Assembly: GCF_001443045.1 (NCBI RefSeq)
Contig: NZ_LKPJ01000046.1
Location: 1 to 40,568 of the forward strand
DNA length: 40,568 nt
Direction: 5' to 3'
Source: Burkholderia ambifaria
GTDB taxonomy: Bacteria; Pseudomonadota; Gammaproteobacteria; Burkholderiales; Burkholderiaceae
The first letter of the stretch is position 1. Each line of letters starts with the position of its first letter. Positions 8,602-17,142 of the stretch are shown in pieces. The translations under genes were made by a program, and so were the position numbers. The notes under the pieces were generated by a model. That model was not told where the DNA came from and did no database searches. It saw nothing but the letters and a program-made list of their open reading frames with translations.

Positions 8602-9348
8602 ATGACGCCCTCGCCGATCGACTTCACCCAACCCGCTAACGTGAGGCACGAACTGCTCGATGCGGATCAAGCCGTTCGTGACGCATTCGCGCGGGAGCTC
8701 GACCCGGAACTCGACCGATTGTCGACGGACCTCGCTGCGGCCTTCAAAGCGTTCCCCGCCGTCCTCGAGGCCGCCGGCGAGACCACGCGAAACGGCTTGG
8801 TGGCAGCCTTTGCGTTCGGCGTGATCGACGACCTTGTGGTGGCGACCAAGCTGCTCCTGGCCGGCAAGGGACCGGCCGCGGGCAACACCATGCGGCAGGC
8901 GATCGAGGGCGTGGCGATGGCGGTGCTGTGCTCGACCGACACGCCGTTGATCCTCCACAAAGCAGGCAAAGCCCCGCCGCGCCTCGGATGCTATTGGCAG
9001 AAGCTCGACCAGGAGGACCCCTGCACGCAAGGGCACCACGCGCTCAAGCAACTGGACTGGAATGCCCAGGCGTTGCAGGTGAGTCCAGAGGCGGTCAAGG
9101 CGCTGCGTGCGGCGCAAAAGCAGTACCACCAGTTCAGCCATTGCGGTCCACTGACGATTGGCCTGCGCAACATGCTGACCGGCCCCGGAATGACATGGCT
9201 TGGCGGACAGTACGATCCCGCGAAGCTCGACTGGTATCGCGCCGAGATGCGCGAGCGGATCGCGCTCGCGCGTCAGTTGCCGATGGTTTTCGCGCATCTG
9301 CTTCGCACCATGACGCCGGCGAGTGTGATGCCCGCGCGCGTCGCATGA
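8602..9348 (+). CDS. Unknown alpha-helical protein of the protease operon
   Basis: A 248-residue protein from the ATG at 8602. An in-frame ATG at 8581, which would overlap the previous gene by 11 bp, is an equally possible start. The protein appears largely helical. A segment AAGNTMRQAIEGVAMAVL around residues 90-110 resembles the helical core of DUF5677/HEPN-like proteins, but I cannot see a clear Rx4-6H catalytic motif, so I leave the family open. There is no signal peptide. It is the third gene of the operon, between the small helical protein and the membrane-anchored protein. Confidence 0.6.
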   Translation: MTPSPIDFTQPANVRHELLDADQAVRDAFARELDPELDRLSTDLAAAFKAFPAVLEAAGETTRNGLVAAFAFGVIDDLVVATKLLLAGKGPAAGNTMRQAIEGVAMAVLCSTDTPLILHKAGKAPPRLGCYWQKLDQEDPCTQGHHALKQLDWNAQALQVSPEAVKALRAAQKQYHQFSHCGPLTIGLRNMLTGPGMTWLGGQYDPAKLDWYRAEMRERIALARQLPMVFAHLLRTMTPASVMPARVA

Positions 9349-9405
9349 CCGCACGTCCTCCACGATTGCCGGGTGGCGAATCGTACACATAATGGAAAAC
9401 TCGAA

Positions 9406-10185
9406 ATGGTGGCATCCGAAGTAGTGATCGCGGCGTCTCAAGTCGCCCCGACCGTCGCGCAAGCGCCGGTGAACTGGATCGGCGTGGTTGCGTCGAGCGC
9501 GGCGATCGGGGCGGTCGTTACTGGCGGCATCACGTTGTTGGGCCAATATCTAAGCCGCCGACACGAAGCGAAAAGGCTCGCCGAGCAACGCGCGCCCGCG
9601 CAGCTCGACGCGGCGTTGATGCTTGAGGCGTTCGCCAAACAGGCCGTCGGCTATGCTGATGCGCGCTCCGCACTGATCGCGGAATTGACGCGGGTCCATG
9701 ACCCTGACCACGACGACGAGCCCGCGAGCGAGCCGGTCGAGTGGACACCGTTGACCTACGACGGGTCGCTCGCGAAGGAGTGGACGACTCTGCCGATCGA
9801 GATCTATTCGCAGTGTCGTGAACTACCGTTATCGCTCGCGGAGAGCGACAAATGGACTTATGACATTGCCGCGCAGGAATGGGTCGACGCCGCTGATGCG
9901 TATGCGCTGGACCGTCAACGTGCGATCCTTTACGGGCTGCTCGCTGGAGAACTGGCCTTTCGGATTCGGTCCGCCATCAAGGTGCCGCCCTCAGCACCGA
10001 CCCTAGATTGCGTCGAGCGCCTGCATCGCGAGTTCGACGAGTTGAAGCGTGCTTACGTCAGATCGAAAGGGGCAGTCGAACTGATTCCCGACCTCCGGAC
10101 GCGCTTGCAGCGCGAATGCCGGGACGTCCCTGACCTGATTCCGCCGGCGCCAACGACGGCGCGGACGGTCGATGGTGTCGCATGA
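9406..10185 (+). CDS. Membrane-anchored protein of the protease operon
   Basis: A 259-residue protein with one hydrophobic segment near the N-terminus (about residues 22-47, WIGVVASSAAIGAVVTGGIT), followed by a positively charged stretch (SRRHEAKRLAEQR). That charge pattern places the long C-terminal part in the cytoplasm. The rest is helical and acidic and I do not recognise it. The ATG at 9406 is preferred over an upstream GTG at 9373 because a GGAAAA Shine-Dalgarno sequence sits 7 bases before it. Its TGA overlaps the next ATG by four bases (10182-10185). In a conflict system this could anchor a complex or act as the membrane effector; this is inferred from topology only. Confidence 0.65.
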   Translation: MVASEVVIAASQVAPTVAQAPVNWIGVVASSAAIGAVVTGGITLLGQYLSRRHEAKRLAEQRAPAQLDAALMLEAFAKQAVGYADARSALIAELTRVHDPDHDDEPASEPVEWTPLTYDGSLAKEWTTLPIEIYSQCRELPLSLAESDKWTYDIAAQEWVDAADAYALDRQRAILYGLLAGELAFRIRSAIKVPPSAPTLDCVERLHREFDELKRAYVRSKGAVELIPDLRTRLQRECRDVPDLIPPAPTTARTVDGVA

Positions 10186-11159
10186 GCGACAACGCCGGCG
10201 GCGAAGCCCGCAAACACCACTACGTGCCGCAGTGCTACTTGAAGGGGTTCACGCACGACCGGCGCAAGGACTCGCGGCTCTACGTCGTCAACGCCCGGCG
10301 ACGGCGGGTTTTCTACACGACGCCGTCGAACGTTGCGGCCGAACGCGACTTCAATCGCATCGACGGCGATGAGCCGAACGCGATCGAGGCCATTTACGCC
10401 GACTTCGAATCGAAAGCCGGCCCGGCCCTGGTCCGCACCGAAGCCCGCCGCGCCGTCGGCAGCGACGCGGATCTTGACGTCCTGCTCGAGCTGATCGCGC
10501 TGTTCGCGGTTCGAAGCCCGCGGCAACGGGAGAACTTGCGTCAGTTTCACGAGCAGACCATGCGCGCGATGATGGAACAGATGGTGGCGACCCAAAAGCG
10601 TTGGGAGGATCAGCAGCGCGCGATCGAAGCGGGGCGCATGGAGCCGCCCGACATCAGCTACGAGGCAATGAAGGCGTTTGTCGACGCGGGGGAGTACCGC
10701 GTCGACGTGACGACGACTCGACATGTGGTGACGGAGCTCGAAATGCTACCGGTCGTCTACGACCAACTGCAGCGTCGAACCTGGGTGGTGTTGCGCGCCG
10801 CGGCGGATTCCGGCGGCTTCGTCACCAGTGACAATCCGGCGACGCTCTGCTGGAACAACGAGAACATGGCGGGCGGTTTTTATTCGCCCGGCTTCGGGTC
10901 GGCCGACACCTCGGTGGTCTGTCCGCTGTCGAAAACTCTCGCCCTTCGTGGCTGTTTCGACGGCCGCTCCGGCATCGTCGATCTGCCCGCCGATCTCGTT
11001 GCGGCCGTCAACACGCGCACGATCGCGCTATCGGATCGCCAGGTCTATGCCGAGCACGATCAGTTCGTGTTTGTTGCGCCCGATGGACGGGTGCTAAAGG
11101 GGCATGAATTGGTTTCTCTGCCGCCTGCGGAGTCGCCCGAGTCTGACCGTCATGAATAG
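10182..11159 (+). CDS. DUF4238 domain protein
   Basis: A 325-residue protein with the two hallmarks I associate with DUF4238: an N-terminal HHYVPQCYLKGF at residues 12-23 and a FVTSDNPA motif at 213-220. The middle carries a helical segment with many charged residues. The biochemical role of the family is not established to my knowledge. It appears in mobile and defence-linked loci, and the conserved His and Asp-Asn residues suggest an enzyme, possibly a nuclease. The start is fixed by an ATGA overlap with the preceding membrane protein, showing translational coupling. No signal peptide is seen. Confidence 0.75.
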   Translation: MSDNAGGEARKHHYVPQCYLKGFTHDRRKDSRLYVVNARRRRVFYTTPSNVAAERDFNRIDGDEPNAIEAIYADFESKAGPALVRTEARRAVGSDADLDVLLELIALFAVRSPRQRENLRQFHEQTMRAMMEQMVATQKRWEDQQRAIEAGRMEPPDISYEAMKAFVDAGEYRVDVTTTRHVVTELEMLPVVYDQLQRRTWVVLRAAADSGGFVTSDNPATLCWNNENMAGGFYSPGFGSADTSVVCPLSKTLALRGCFDGRSGIVDLPADLVAAVNTRTIALSDRQVYAEHDQFVFVAPDGRVLKGHELVSLPPAESPESDRHE

Positions 11160-11172
11160 CCAGGAGCCCACT

Positions 11173-12342
11173 ATGGATCCCCGGATCGTCTCGCTGATCG
11201 CCGCGAACCAGCTCGGCGCGATCGCGCTCGACACCTCGGTGCTTGACGCGCAACAGCGCAACCTCGAAGGCGGCTTGCTGCGGCGCGTCGAGCAGTTCCA
11301 TCGCAGCGACCGTGTCCGCCTGCTGATGCCGGACGTGGTGCAACGCGAACTGCTGGCGCATCTGGCGCGCGATGCGACTGAGGCGAGGAGCGGATTCGCC
11401 CGCGCGGTACGGATGGCCGACCGAGCGCAGGTGCTGTCCCGTGACGCGCTCGACCAGCTTCGGATCATCGAGCCACAGATGGCCGCGCCAGAGAGTGCGG
11501 CGGAGACGAGGCTGGCCGGATGGCTGGCGCGTACTGGCACGGAGGTACTCGACGTCGCGGCTCGGGTCGACATGCGCACCTTGTTCGACCGGTACTTTTC
11601 CGCGCAGGCGCCGTTTGCGGAGTCCGGCAAGAAGAAGCATGAGTTTCCCGATGCGGCCGCGCTGCTGGCGCTCGAACACTGGGCCGATGAGCACGAAACC
11701 GCGGTGCTGGTGGTGTCGACCGATCCGGATTGGCAACGTTTCTGCGCGGTGCACCCGCGGCTGGTCTGCACGAACAGTCTGAGCGGGGCGTTGGCGGCGT
11801 TTCAGGACGAGAACGCCCAGTTTGTTGCGCGACAACTCGCCGAAGCCTTGGTCGCCGGAACCGTCCCCGGCCTCATGGCTACCTTGATCGCGGACGGCCA
11901 TACCTTCGCAAACGGGATTGACGTGCGTCTTGATGCGCGCTCGGCGTTTGATTTCAAGTGGGCCCACCTCGTGCTCGTTGACGGCATCCGCTGGCCGGCA
12001 ACGAATGGCCTACTGGAAGAGTTCGAAGCGGTTGATCACGGGAATGGCAAAGTGGTAGTGCGGCTCAAGGGCACGCTGCTGACGAGGATCATGATGGTGT
12101 TCACGTTCATGGCGGGTACGGGAGCCGGCGATTTAGTCTTCCCGGTCGGCAACAAAACGCTGGAACTCGACGAAGCGATACCGTTCGCTGTTCTGGTCAC
12201 GCTCGACGCGGGCGTGACCAATCGTGTTGATTTCCACGACATTGAATTCTTGCCGACCACCCATTCGATTGTCCTTGGCGAGATCGAACCGGACCGGGAT
12301 GAGCCGCGGGATGTGAGGGGGTGGGACGATTCGTTTTCTTGA
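11173..12342 (+). CDS. PIN-domain protein (DUF4935-like), probable RNase
   Basis: A 389-residue protein. Residues about 15-195 look like a PIN nuclease of the DUF4935 kind: D20 in IALDTSVL, E59 in DVVQRELLAHL, D160 in KKHEFPDAAALLAL and D184 in VVSTDPDW supply the expected acidic metal-binding cluster. The C-terminal half (200-389) is a separate beta-rich region I do not recognise. The ATG at 11173 has a strong CCAGGAG sequence about 7 bases upstream. An earlier in-frame ATG at 11152 would overlap the DUF4238 gene. As the last gene of the operon it is a good candidate for the toxic effector, cleaving RNA when the protease or another component is triggered. That role is inference. Confidence 0.75.
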   Translation: MDPRIVSLIAANQLGAIALDTSVLDAQQRNLEGGLLRRVEQFHRSDRVRLLMPDVVQRELLAHLARDATEARSGFARAVRMADRAQVLSRDALDQLRIIEPQMAAPESAAETRLAGWLARTGTEVLDVAARVDMRTLFDRYFSAQAPFAESGKKKHEFPDAAALLALEHWADEHETAVLVVSTDPDWQRFCAVHPRLVCTNSLSGALAAFQDENAQFVARQLAEALVAGTVPGLMATLIADGHTFANGIDVRLDARSAFDFKWAHLVLVDGIRWPATNGLLEEFEAVDHGNGKVVVRLKGTLLTRIMMVFTFMAGTGAGDLVFPVGNKTLELDEAIPFAVLVTLDAGVTNRVDFHDIEFLPTTHSIVLGEIEPDRDEPRDVRGWDDSFS

Positions 12343-12366
12343 CGTCGTCGCGGGTAGCGTCGTGAG

Positions 12367-13185
12367 GTGGCCGCCGTGCTGATTCGCCTGACCGCCGCGC
12401 ACTTCGCGTTGTATCGCGCCTATTTGGAAGGGCTCGACGAGGCGACGCTACATGCGCACTACGGCGTGCCGGGCACCGATGTGCGCGTCGCCCGGCGCAC
12501 CCTGGCGACGCTGCGCGACACGCTCACGATCGCGGCGCGACGTCGACGCCGCGCACCTGTTGCGCCTGAACCCGGCAGTCTGCCGCGCGACGCGCACGCC
12601 GGCGCCGCGGTCGGGCGGGAAGTGCCGACGCTCGAGATGTTTCGTGACGCGGTAGATCCGGACGCGGTCTACAACGAGCGCGAGCTCGTCGCGATGTACG
12701 TCGAAACCTTTCCGCCGGCGTCGTCGATCGCGCTCGATCGTAAGGTCGCGCGCAATCGCCGCTTGCGGGAGCGGCAGGACGCAGCGCTCGCGCGCATGGA
12801 GGCGAGTCTCGTCGAGGCGCTGCAGCTGGAGCACACGCTCGAGGGCTGGTTCGACGCTCGGCTGGTGGAGCGCCTGGCGGCCGCCGGCGTCGCTACCTTC
12901 GCGCAGCTGCTCGCGCTGACGACTGCGCGGCGCCAGCGCTGATACAACGCGGTGCCGCGCCTGGGCAACATTGGCGGGCAGCGCGTCGCCGACTTCATCG
13001 CGGAGCACCCGGACACCCACAGGTGCCTGTCGCCGCTCGAGGCGCTGCGTGTGCCGGCCGCACTCGACGGCTCGGCCGGCCTGAACCGCGCACCGGTGCC
13101 CGCGCACTAGGGCGAATTGAACACCGACCTGCAGGCAGTCCACGCGTGGATCGCGACCCGTGGTGCGTACAGGAAGCGGATGCCG
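12367..13185 (+). pseudogene. Decayed DUF3701-type tyrosine recombinase (integrase)
   Basis: From a GTG at 12367 the frame reads as the N-terminal DUF3701-type region of Burkholderia phage-integrase-family proteins (LTAAHFALYRAYLEGLDEA, then PTLEMFRDAVDPDAVYNERE). It ends at a TGA at 12940-12942. The same reading frame continues as recognisable protein (YNAVPRLGNIGGQRVADF, LEALRVPAALDGSAGLNRAP) until a TAG at 13108-13110. After that a further homologous piece (TDLQAVHAWIATRGAYRKR) runs to about 13185. The first stop falls where the family has a Trp (TGG to TGA). The SAM-like and catalytic R-H-R-Y domains are missing. It is therefore a truncated and nonsense-mutated copy, unlikely to work, marking an old integration site. 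Confidence 0.75.
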
Positions 13186-13441
13186 ACGTTCGATACAACA
13201 AATCTGACTGGGTTTGAAGTCACCCTCACGGTGAGCGACGCAGTTGTGATTCTGATCGTGCGCATGCGCAAAGTTGGGACCTGTACGCGTCCGCCCGCGG
13301 TGCCTGAACGCGATCCACTCCAAAGAGCACTGTGCTGTGTGTCTGGCTACCAATTTTTGACGATCGGGCGAGCCGACGACTGTAATGCGTGGGCGCGAAT
13401 TGGTGCTAAATTCGTCCGACATAACAAACCGAGGGCTGGCT

Positions 13442-13972
13442 ATGACCTACGCGTTTATTCGCGAAGGCGATACGACGTCGCATGGTGGACGTGTACTCGC
13501 CTGTACATCCACGAACATGATGTTCGGCAAACCCGTCGCGCTACTCGGCGACATGGTGGCGTGTCCGAAATGCGGCGGCGTCTATCCGATCGTCGACGTG
13601 AAGGTGAGCAGCATGACGTTCGGCGGCCGGCCGGTGGCGACTGAAGGCGACAAAACGGCCTGCGGGGCGTCGCTGATAGCCTCCCAAGGTTCCGCACACG
13701 TTGAGCAGGTGTCGGGCGCCGCCGGCGGCATCGGTGGCGGGAAGAGCGTCGTACCACAGCAGGATCCGAACTCCACCGACCGCTACCGCGGGCGATTTCA
13801 AGTCCTGAACAGCGAAACAGGGAGCCCAGTCCCGAACCACCCGTACTCATTCCGGACGCCGGGCGGCTCCACGATCACCGGACAGACCGACTCGCAAGGC
13901 TTCACGCAGTGGCACGAGTCGGCCGAGCCGGGGTCGATCACGTTTCACGGTGACGGGAGTGCCCAAACGTGA
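13442..13972 (+). CDS. PAAR-domain type VI secretion spike protein
   Basis: A 176-residue protein. Residues 1-85 form a PAAR domain: IREGDTTSHGGRVLAC, a GKPVALLGDMVACPKCGG zinc-binding segment and FGGRPVATEGDKTACGA. PAAR proteins cap the VgrG spike of the type VI secretion system and carry effectors into target cells. Residues about 112-176 (YRGRFQVL…HPYSFRTPGG…TDSQGFTQWH) look like a transthyretin- or carboxypeptidase-regulatory-like beta domain, often used to dock a cargo effector. The start at 13442 follows GAGGGCTGGCT. Its TGA overlaps the next gene's GTG by four bases, linking it to the nuclease effector. The T6SS structural genes are not in the window. Confidence 0.85.
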   Translation: MTYAFIREGDTTSHGGRVLACTSTNMMFGKPVALLGDMVACPKCGGVYPIVDVKVSSMTFGGRPVATEGDKTACGASLIASQGSAHVEQVSGAAGGIGGGKSVVPQQDPNSTDRYRGRFQVLNSETGSPVPNHPYSFRTPGGSTITGQTDSQGFTQWHESAEPGSITFHGDGSAQT

Positions 13973-14733
13973 GCGGGTGGTCGATCGGAGGAACGGCACC
14001 GGGTGACGGCGAGACGAGTCGGGTGTACCTGAATTCGAAGCTGCGGCCGAAGGACCACGCGAAGCTGTGCAGCCTCATGTGCAGATGCAAGAACAGTCCG
14101 GGGAAATCGGTAGACGGCAAGGACCTGCGACAGATCTGCGTGGCCACCGAGTTGAAGAAGGAAGATACCAATTTCACGACCAGCATCTACAAGGCGGAAG
14201 TGAAATACCTGATGACGGTTCGGCCACCCACGCCCATTATGAGTCCTCGCACGCCGAACAAGACATATGGCTGGTTGCCGCAGTGGATCAAGGGCAACTG
14301 GGAGGGAGAGTACAAGCGTGGCGCCGGCAACGTGCGGATTCCCGACGTGGTGATCGTTAAGAACCCCGCGAAGGAGCCAACGCAAGATAACCTCGATGCC
14401 GTGGTCGAAATGAAGTTCAAAGGGGACACATATTCGACGCGGCACCAAATGCAGGACGAGGCCATCGCAGGCCCCCACGCGTCCGCTGTCCTGTTAACAC
14501 CGGAGGATTGTGGGTGTCCGGACAACGAGGGGAAGAAACAGGGCAATCCCGCGGAAGTTCCCGTGTTCGGACCCGCCCCGCGCGACGTGACCGATGGCGC
14601 GTCAAAGGCTGCGCCCTGGAACCCGTTCGACGAGCTTGAAGGCGCGACGACACGTTCGCGCAGTGTCTTCGGCCCGCGGCCGCCGGATGGTGCGGCGCCC
14701 TCGGCATCGCCGCAACTGATTCCGCTATTCTGA
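13969..14733 (+). CDS. VRR-NUC-like nuclease effector of type VI secretion
   Basis: A 254-residue protein starting with GTG at 13969, overlapping the PAAR gene. Residues about 118-165 contain a PD-(D/E)XK nuclease signature of VRR-NUC type: RIPDVVIVK (P125, D126), then AVVEMKFKGD (E147, K149), then RHQMQDEA with glutamines at 160 and 162. The Cys-rich N-terminal part (CSLMCRC, residues 34-40, plus C57) may bind zinc or fix a disulfide. The C-terminus is Pro-rich and low in structure. A nuclease gene between a PAAR spike and an immunity gene is the standard layout of a T6SS antibacterial DNase. The effector role is inferred from motif and context; delivery is not shown. Confidence 0.75.
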   Translation: MSGWSIGGTAPGDGETSRVYLNSKLRPKDHAKLCSLMCRCKNSPGKSVDGKDLRQICVATELKKEDTNFTTSIYKAEVKYLMTVRPPTPIMSPRTPNKTYGWLPQWIKGNWEGEYKRGAGNVRIPDVVIVKNPAKEPTQDNLDAVVEMKFKGDTYSTRHQMQDEAIAGPHASAVLLTPEDCGCPDNEGKKQGNPAEVPVFGPAPRDVTDGASKAAPWNPFDELEGATTRSRSVFGPRPPDGAAPSASPQLIPLF

Positions 14734-14738
14734 CGACT

Positions 14739-15827
14739 ATGAACGAACAAGCACTCATCGAGTGGGCGAAGAATGCCCAGACGGACGCCCTGTTGAAAGG
14801 GGGGATGCTCCTGCCCAAGCAACGGCACGACTACATCGGTGCCGCTATGGTCGTACGGGCTGCACTGTTCTTTCCAAACGCGTATCAGGAAAGCGTGCAG
14901 AGCGAGATTGCGACGTGCTTCGCGGAGTATGCGGCCTATGCCGGTCCGCGCCTTCGCTGGTTGACGCAGGACGGTCGCAAACCCGTGCAGCTGAAAGACG
15001 GCCAGGTCGACCCGCAGGTGTTCCGGGCGCGGGGCGACGCAGGCGTGACAGCCTATCTCTCATCTGGCGAGAAAGCCGAGGATGCCGGGTTGTGGGAGTT
15101 CCGCGTGTTCGGGATCCTCGACTATGAAGAATCGATGCCGGAAGGTGGCGCCAGCGCACTGACCTTCTCGGTGCCCGTGCCATTTCTGGTAGCCCATCCT
15201 CGTGCGTTCCAGCAGCTGTTCGTCGACTTTGCGAAACGGTTGAACGCCTACAACGGCTATGCCGGATTCGCGGTGAATCTGAGCCTGACGGAAGCTGAGG
15301 CCAACACACCCACGGAATACTGGTTGGCCCGGCGCTATCTAGCGCTCGACGTCGGCAATCCACTGCTCAACGCGACGCACCTGCGATCGAAACTGAAAAC
15401 GGTGTCTTGGCTCACGTGCCTGGACAAGTCGCTGTTGGAGCAGGTGGGCGGTATCGCCGCGCTACGAAGCGAACTGCCGCCGGACTGGTTCGCGCTGTAC
15501 GACATGAACGGTGGGGTCGTGATTCAGGCCGGCCCCGAACCCGAGCCCGGCGGCGCAGCCGATGAGGCAGGGAAGGGGCCGCCGGTCGCGCCTGCGAACT
15601 ACGTCGTGCTGAACAATGCATTGAAGGCTGTTCGAGCGACGACGGTGTGGCGCCTGCAGCGCGGCTTGATGGGAGCCGCCGCGCCCTACTTCGATACGAC
15701 TGCCGAGAGCAATGATTGGCTGCGCCGATTCGACATCGACGAAAACGATGTATTCGCCTACAAGGCGAAGCTGCTGATGATGCCGAAGCTGACTGCTGAG
15801 ACAACGCTTCCTGATCAACACCATTAA
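14739..15827 (+). CDS. DUF3396 type VI immunity protein
   Basis: A 362-residue protein resembling the DUF3396 (type VI immunity) family: an N-terminal GAAMVVRAALFFPNAYQES segment, a central block around the FVDFAKRLNAYNGYAGFAVN segment, and a C-terminal LNNALKAVRATTVWRLQRG region. There is no signal peptide, so it would neutralise its toxin in the cytoplasm, which fits a DNase target. It begins 5 bp after the nuclease effector and ends 8 bp before the H-NS-like gene, so the four are likely one transcript. The assignment to the neighbouring VRR-NUC toxin rests on position. Confidence 0.75.
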   Translation: MNEQALIEWAKNAQTDALLKGGMLLPKQRHDYIGAAMVVRAALFFPNAYQESVQSEIATCFAEYAAYAGPRLRWLTQDGRKPVQLKDGQVDPQVFRARGDAGVTAYLSSGEKAEDAGLWEFRVFGILDYEESMPEGGASALTFSVPVPFLVAHPRAFQQLFVDFAKRLNAYNGYAGFAVNLSLTEAEANTPTEYWLARRYLALDVGNPLLNATHLRSKLKTVSWLTCLDKSLLEQVGGIAALRSELPPDWFALYDMNGGVVIQAGPEPEPGGAADEAGKGPPVAPANYVVLNNALKAVRATTVWRLQRGLMGAAAPYFDTTAESNDWLRRFDIDENDVFAYKAKLLMMPKLTAETTLPDQHH

Positions 15828-15835
15828 ATCGAACT

Positions 15836-16153
15836 ATGACGAAGCGATATCCGGAACTGAAGGCCCAACTTGAGGCCCTCGACAGACAGATCGCGCAAGC
15901 GCGCGAATCGGCGCGCAACGATGCGATCGCGGCAATTCGCGCCCTGATGGATGAGTTCGGAATCCATGAGAGCGAACTTGCAAGCAAGCGAGGCGGGCGC
16001 AGAACGGGCGCGTCGGCGCCGAAGTACCGAGATCCTGAGACAGGACAGACTTGGAGCGGGAGAGGTAAGGCCCCGGCGTGGATTGCCGGGCAAGATCGCG
16101 CTCGGTTCGCCAATGTCGGCAACTATATCGACGCAGGCGCGCAAGCCGGATGA
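15836..16153 (+). CDS. H-NS family DNA-binding protein
   Basis: A 105-residue protein with the standard H-NS layout: an N-terminal helical oligomerisation part (LEALDRQIAQARESARND) and a C-terminal AT-hook-like binding motif, KYRDPETGQTWSGRGKAPAW at 72-91. This C-terminal pattern is typical of the many H-NS paralogues in Burkholderia. It lies last in the T6SS cargo operon and could silence the acquired AT-richer genes nearby, or act as a self-contained regulator of the module. Length is normal for the family. Confidence 0.85.
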   Translation: MTKRYPELKAQLEALDRQIAQARESARNDAIAAIRALMDEFGIHESELASKRGGRRTGASAPKYRDPETGQTWSGRGKAPAWIAGQDRARFANVGNYIDAGAQAG

Positions 16154-16170
16154 CGTCGAAAATCCGTGGA

Positions 16171-16800
16171 TCAACAAAACTCTCGGGCGCTCGTCGGCAG
16201 GGCGCCGAGTAGCTCGGTCCGGTCTACGAGCTTGCGCGCAATCAGGTGTCGCACTTTGCCGTCGGTCTGCCACACTCCATAGACCGCGAGCAACGAGGCG
16301 CCTAGGGCTTCCTTCCGATACGTCTCGAGCAGTGCCGGCCACAGGATCACGTTGACCTGGCCTGTTTCATCCTCGAGCGTCATAAACAGCACACCATTGG
16401 CCGTCCCCGGCCGCTGCCGGACCGTGACCAGTCCGCACGCGCGCGCGAGCTGTCCATTGCGCAGCGCTGCGAGCTGCTCGGCGGACTGCAGGCGATCGAG
16501 CGCGAGGCGATCGCGCAGCAGCGCCAGCGGATGCCGGCCGAGCGTGAAGCCCATCGCGCGATAGTCCGTCACGATCTCCTTGCCTTCGGATGCTTGCGGT
16601 AGCGCCGGCACCGCGTCGTCTCGCTCGGTGCCGCGCAGCAGATCCCGATCAGGGACGGCGGCGGCCGCCAGCCAGAGTGCCGCGCGTCGATTCCCGCCGG
16701 CGAGCGCGCGCAGTGCGTTGGCGCGCGCGAGCACCTGCAGGTCATGTCGATCAAGTTGCGCCCGGCGTGCGAGATCCGCGACGTCGACGATGTCGCGACT
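16171..16800 (-). pseudogene. dnaE2: C-terminal fragment of error-prone DNA polymerase DnaE2
   Basis: Reading on the minus strand from about 16797, the protein DIVDVADLARRAQLDRHD leads through GFTLGRHPLALLRDRLAL and the OB-fold part (GVLFMTLEDETGQVNVILWP) to an ordinary C-terminus, GALPTSAREFC, at 16171. This matches the last roughly 210 residues of DnaE2, an SOS-inducible translesion polymerase of over 1000 residues. Polymerase and PHP domains are missing. Upstream of 16797 the frame stays open but the sequence is no longer DnaE2-like, and the opposite strand reads as the transposition-gene remnant. The fragment was therefore cut by recombination or insertion and should be non-functional. 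Confidence 0.75.
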
Positions 16801-17142
16801 TGTCTGAACGGTTACGACCAGACTGCGTATCCCGAGACGAGCGACTGGAGTTTTACGCGATTCTATCTGCCGCAGGCTTTCGACGCCGGGCATCGCTTGC
16901 TCGACGACGCGGGTGAACTCTGGCGGGCGTTTGAGGCGGCCCACCACAAGGCCAGTCTGCCGGGCCGTCTTGAGATTCCGATGGAGTCGTTCGCACGTGC
17001 AGTCGAAATCGTTTTGAAGGATAGCGAATTAATGGATGCACCGGGTTACTGTCCCAAGCCGACCTTGTGGACGCACGCGGCGCGTCAATGTGGTTACATT
17101 CAATCTCGCCATGCGACCGGCCACGTTCTCGCCACCGCGTAG
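16800..17142 (+). pseudogene. Probable C-terminal remnant of a TnsC/TniB-type transposition ATPase
   Basis: The plus-strand frame across 16800-17142 reads LNGYDQTAYPETSDWSFT, FYLPQAFDAGHRLLDD, RLEIPMESFARAVEIVL and ends after GYIQSRHATGH. This resembles, from memory, the C-terminal helical part of the AAA ATPase that lies directly before tniQ in Tn7/Tn5053-like elements. Its stop codon overlaps the tniQ start by 32 bp, as expected for such an operon. The ATPase core is missing because the sequence left of 16800 belongs to dnaE2. The family call is tentative; the truncated state and the place before tniQ are the main support. Confidence 0.4.

Noticed and set aside
8263..9546. A 427-codon minus-strand frame across the protease operon
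   Set aside because: Shadow of GC-rich sense genes; composition is Arg/His-rich and structureless.
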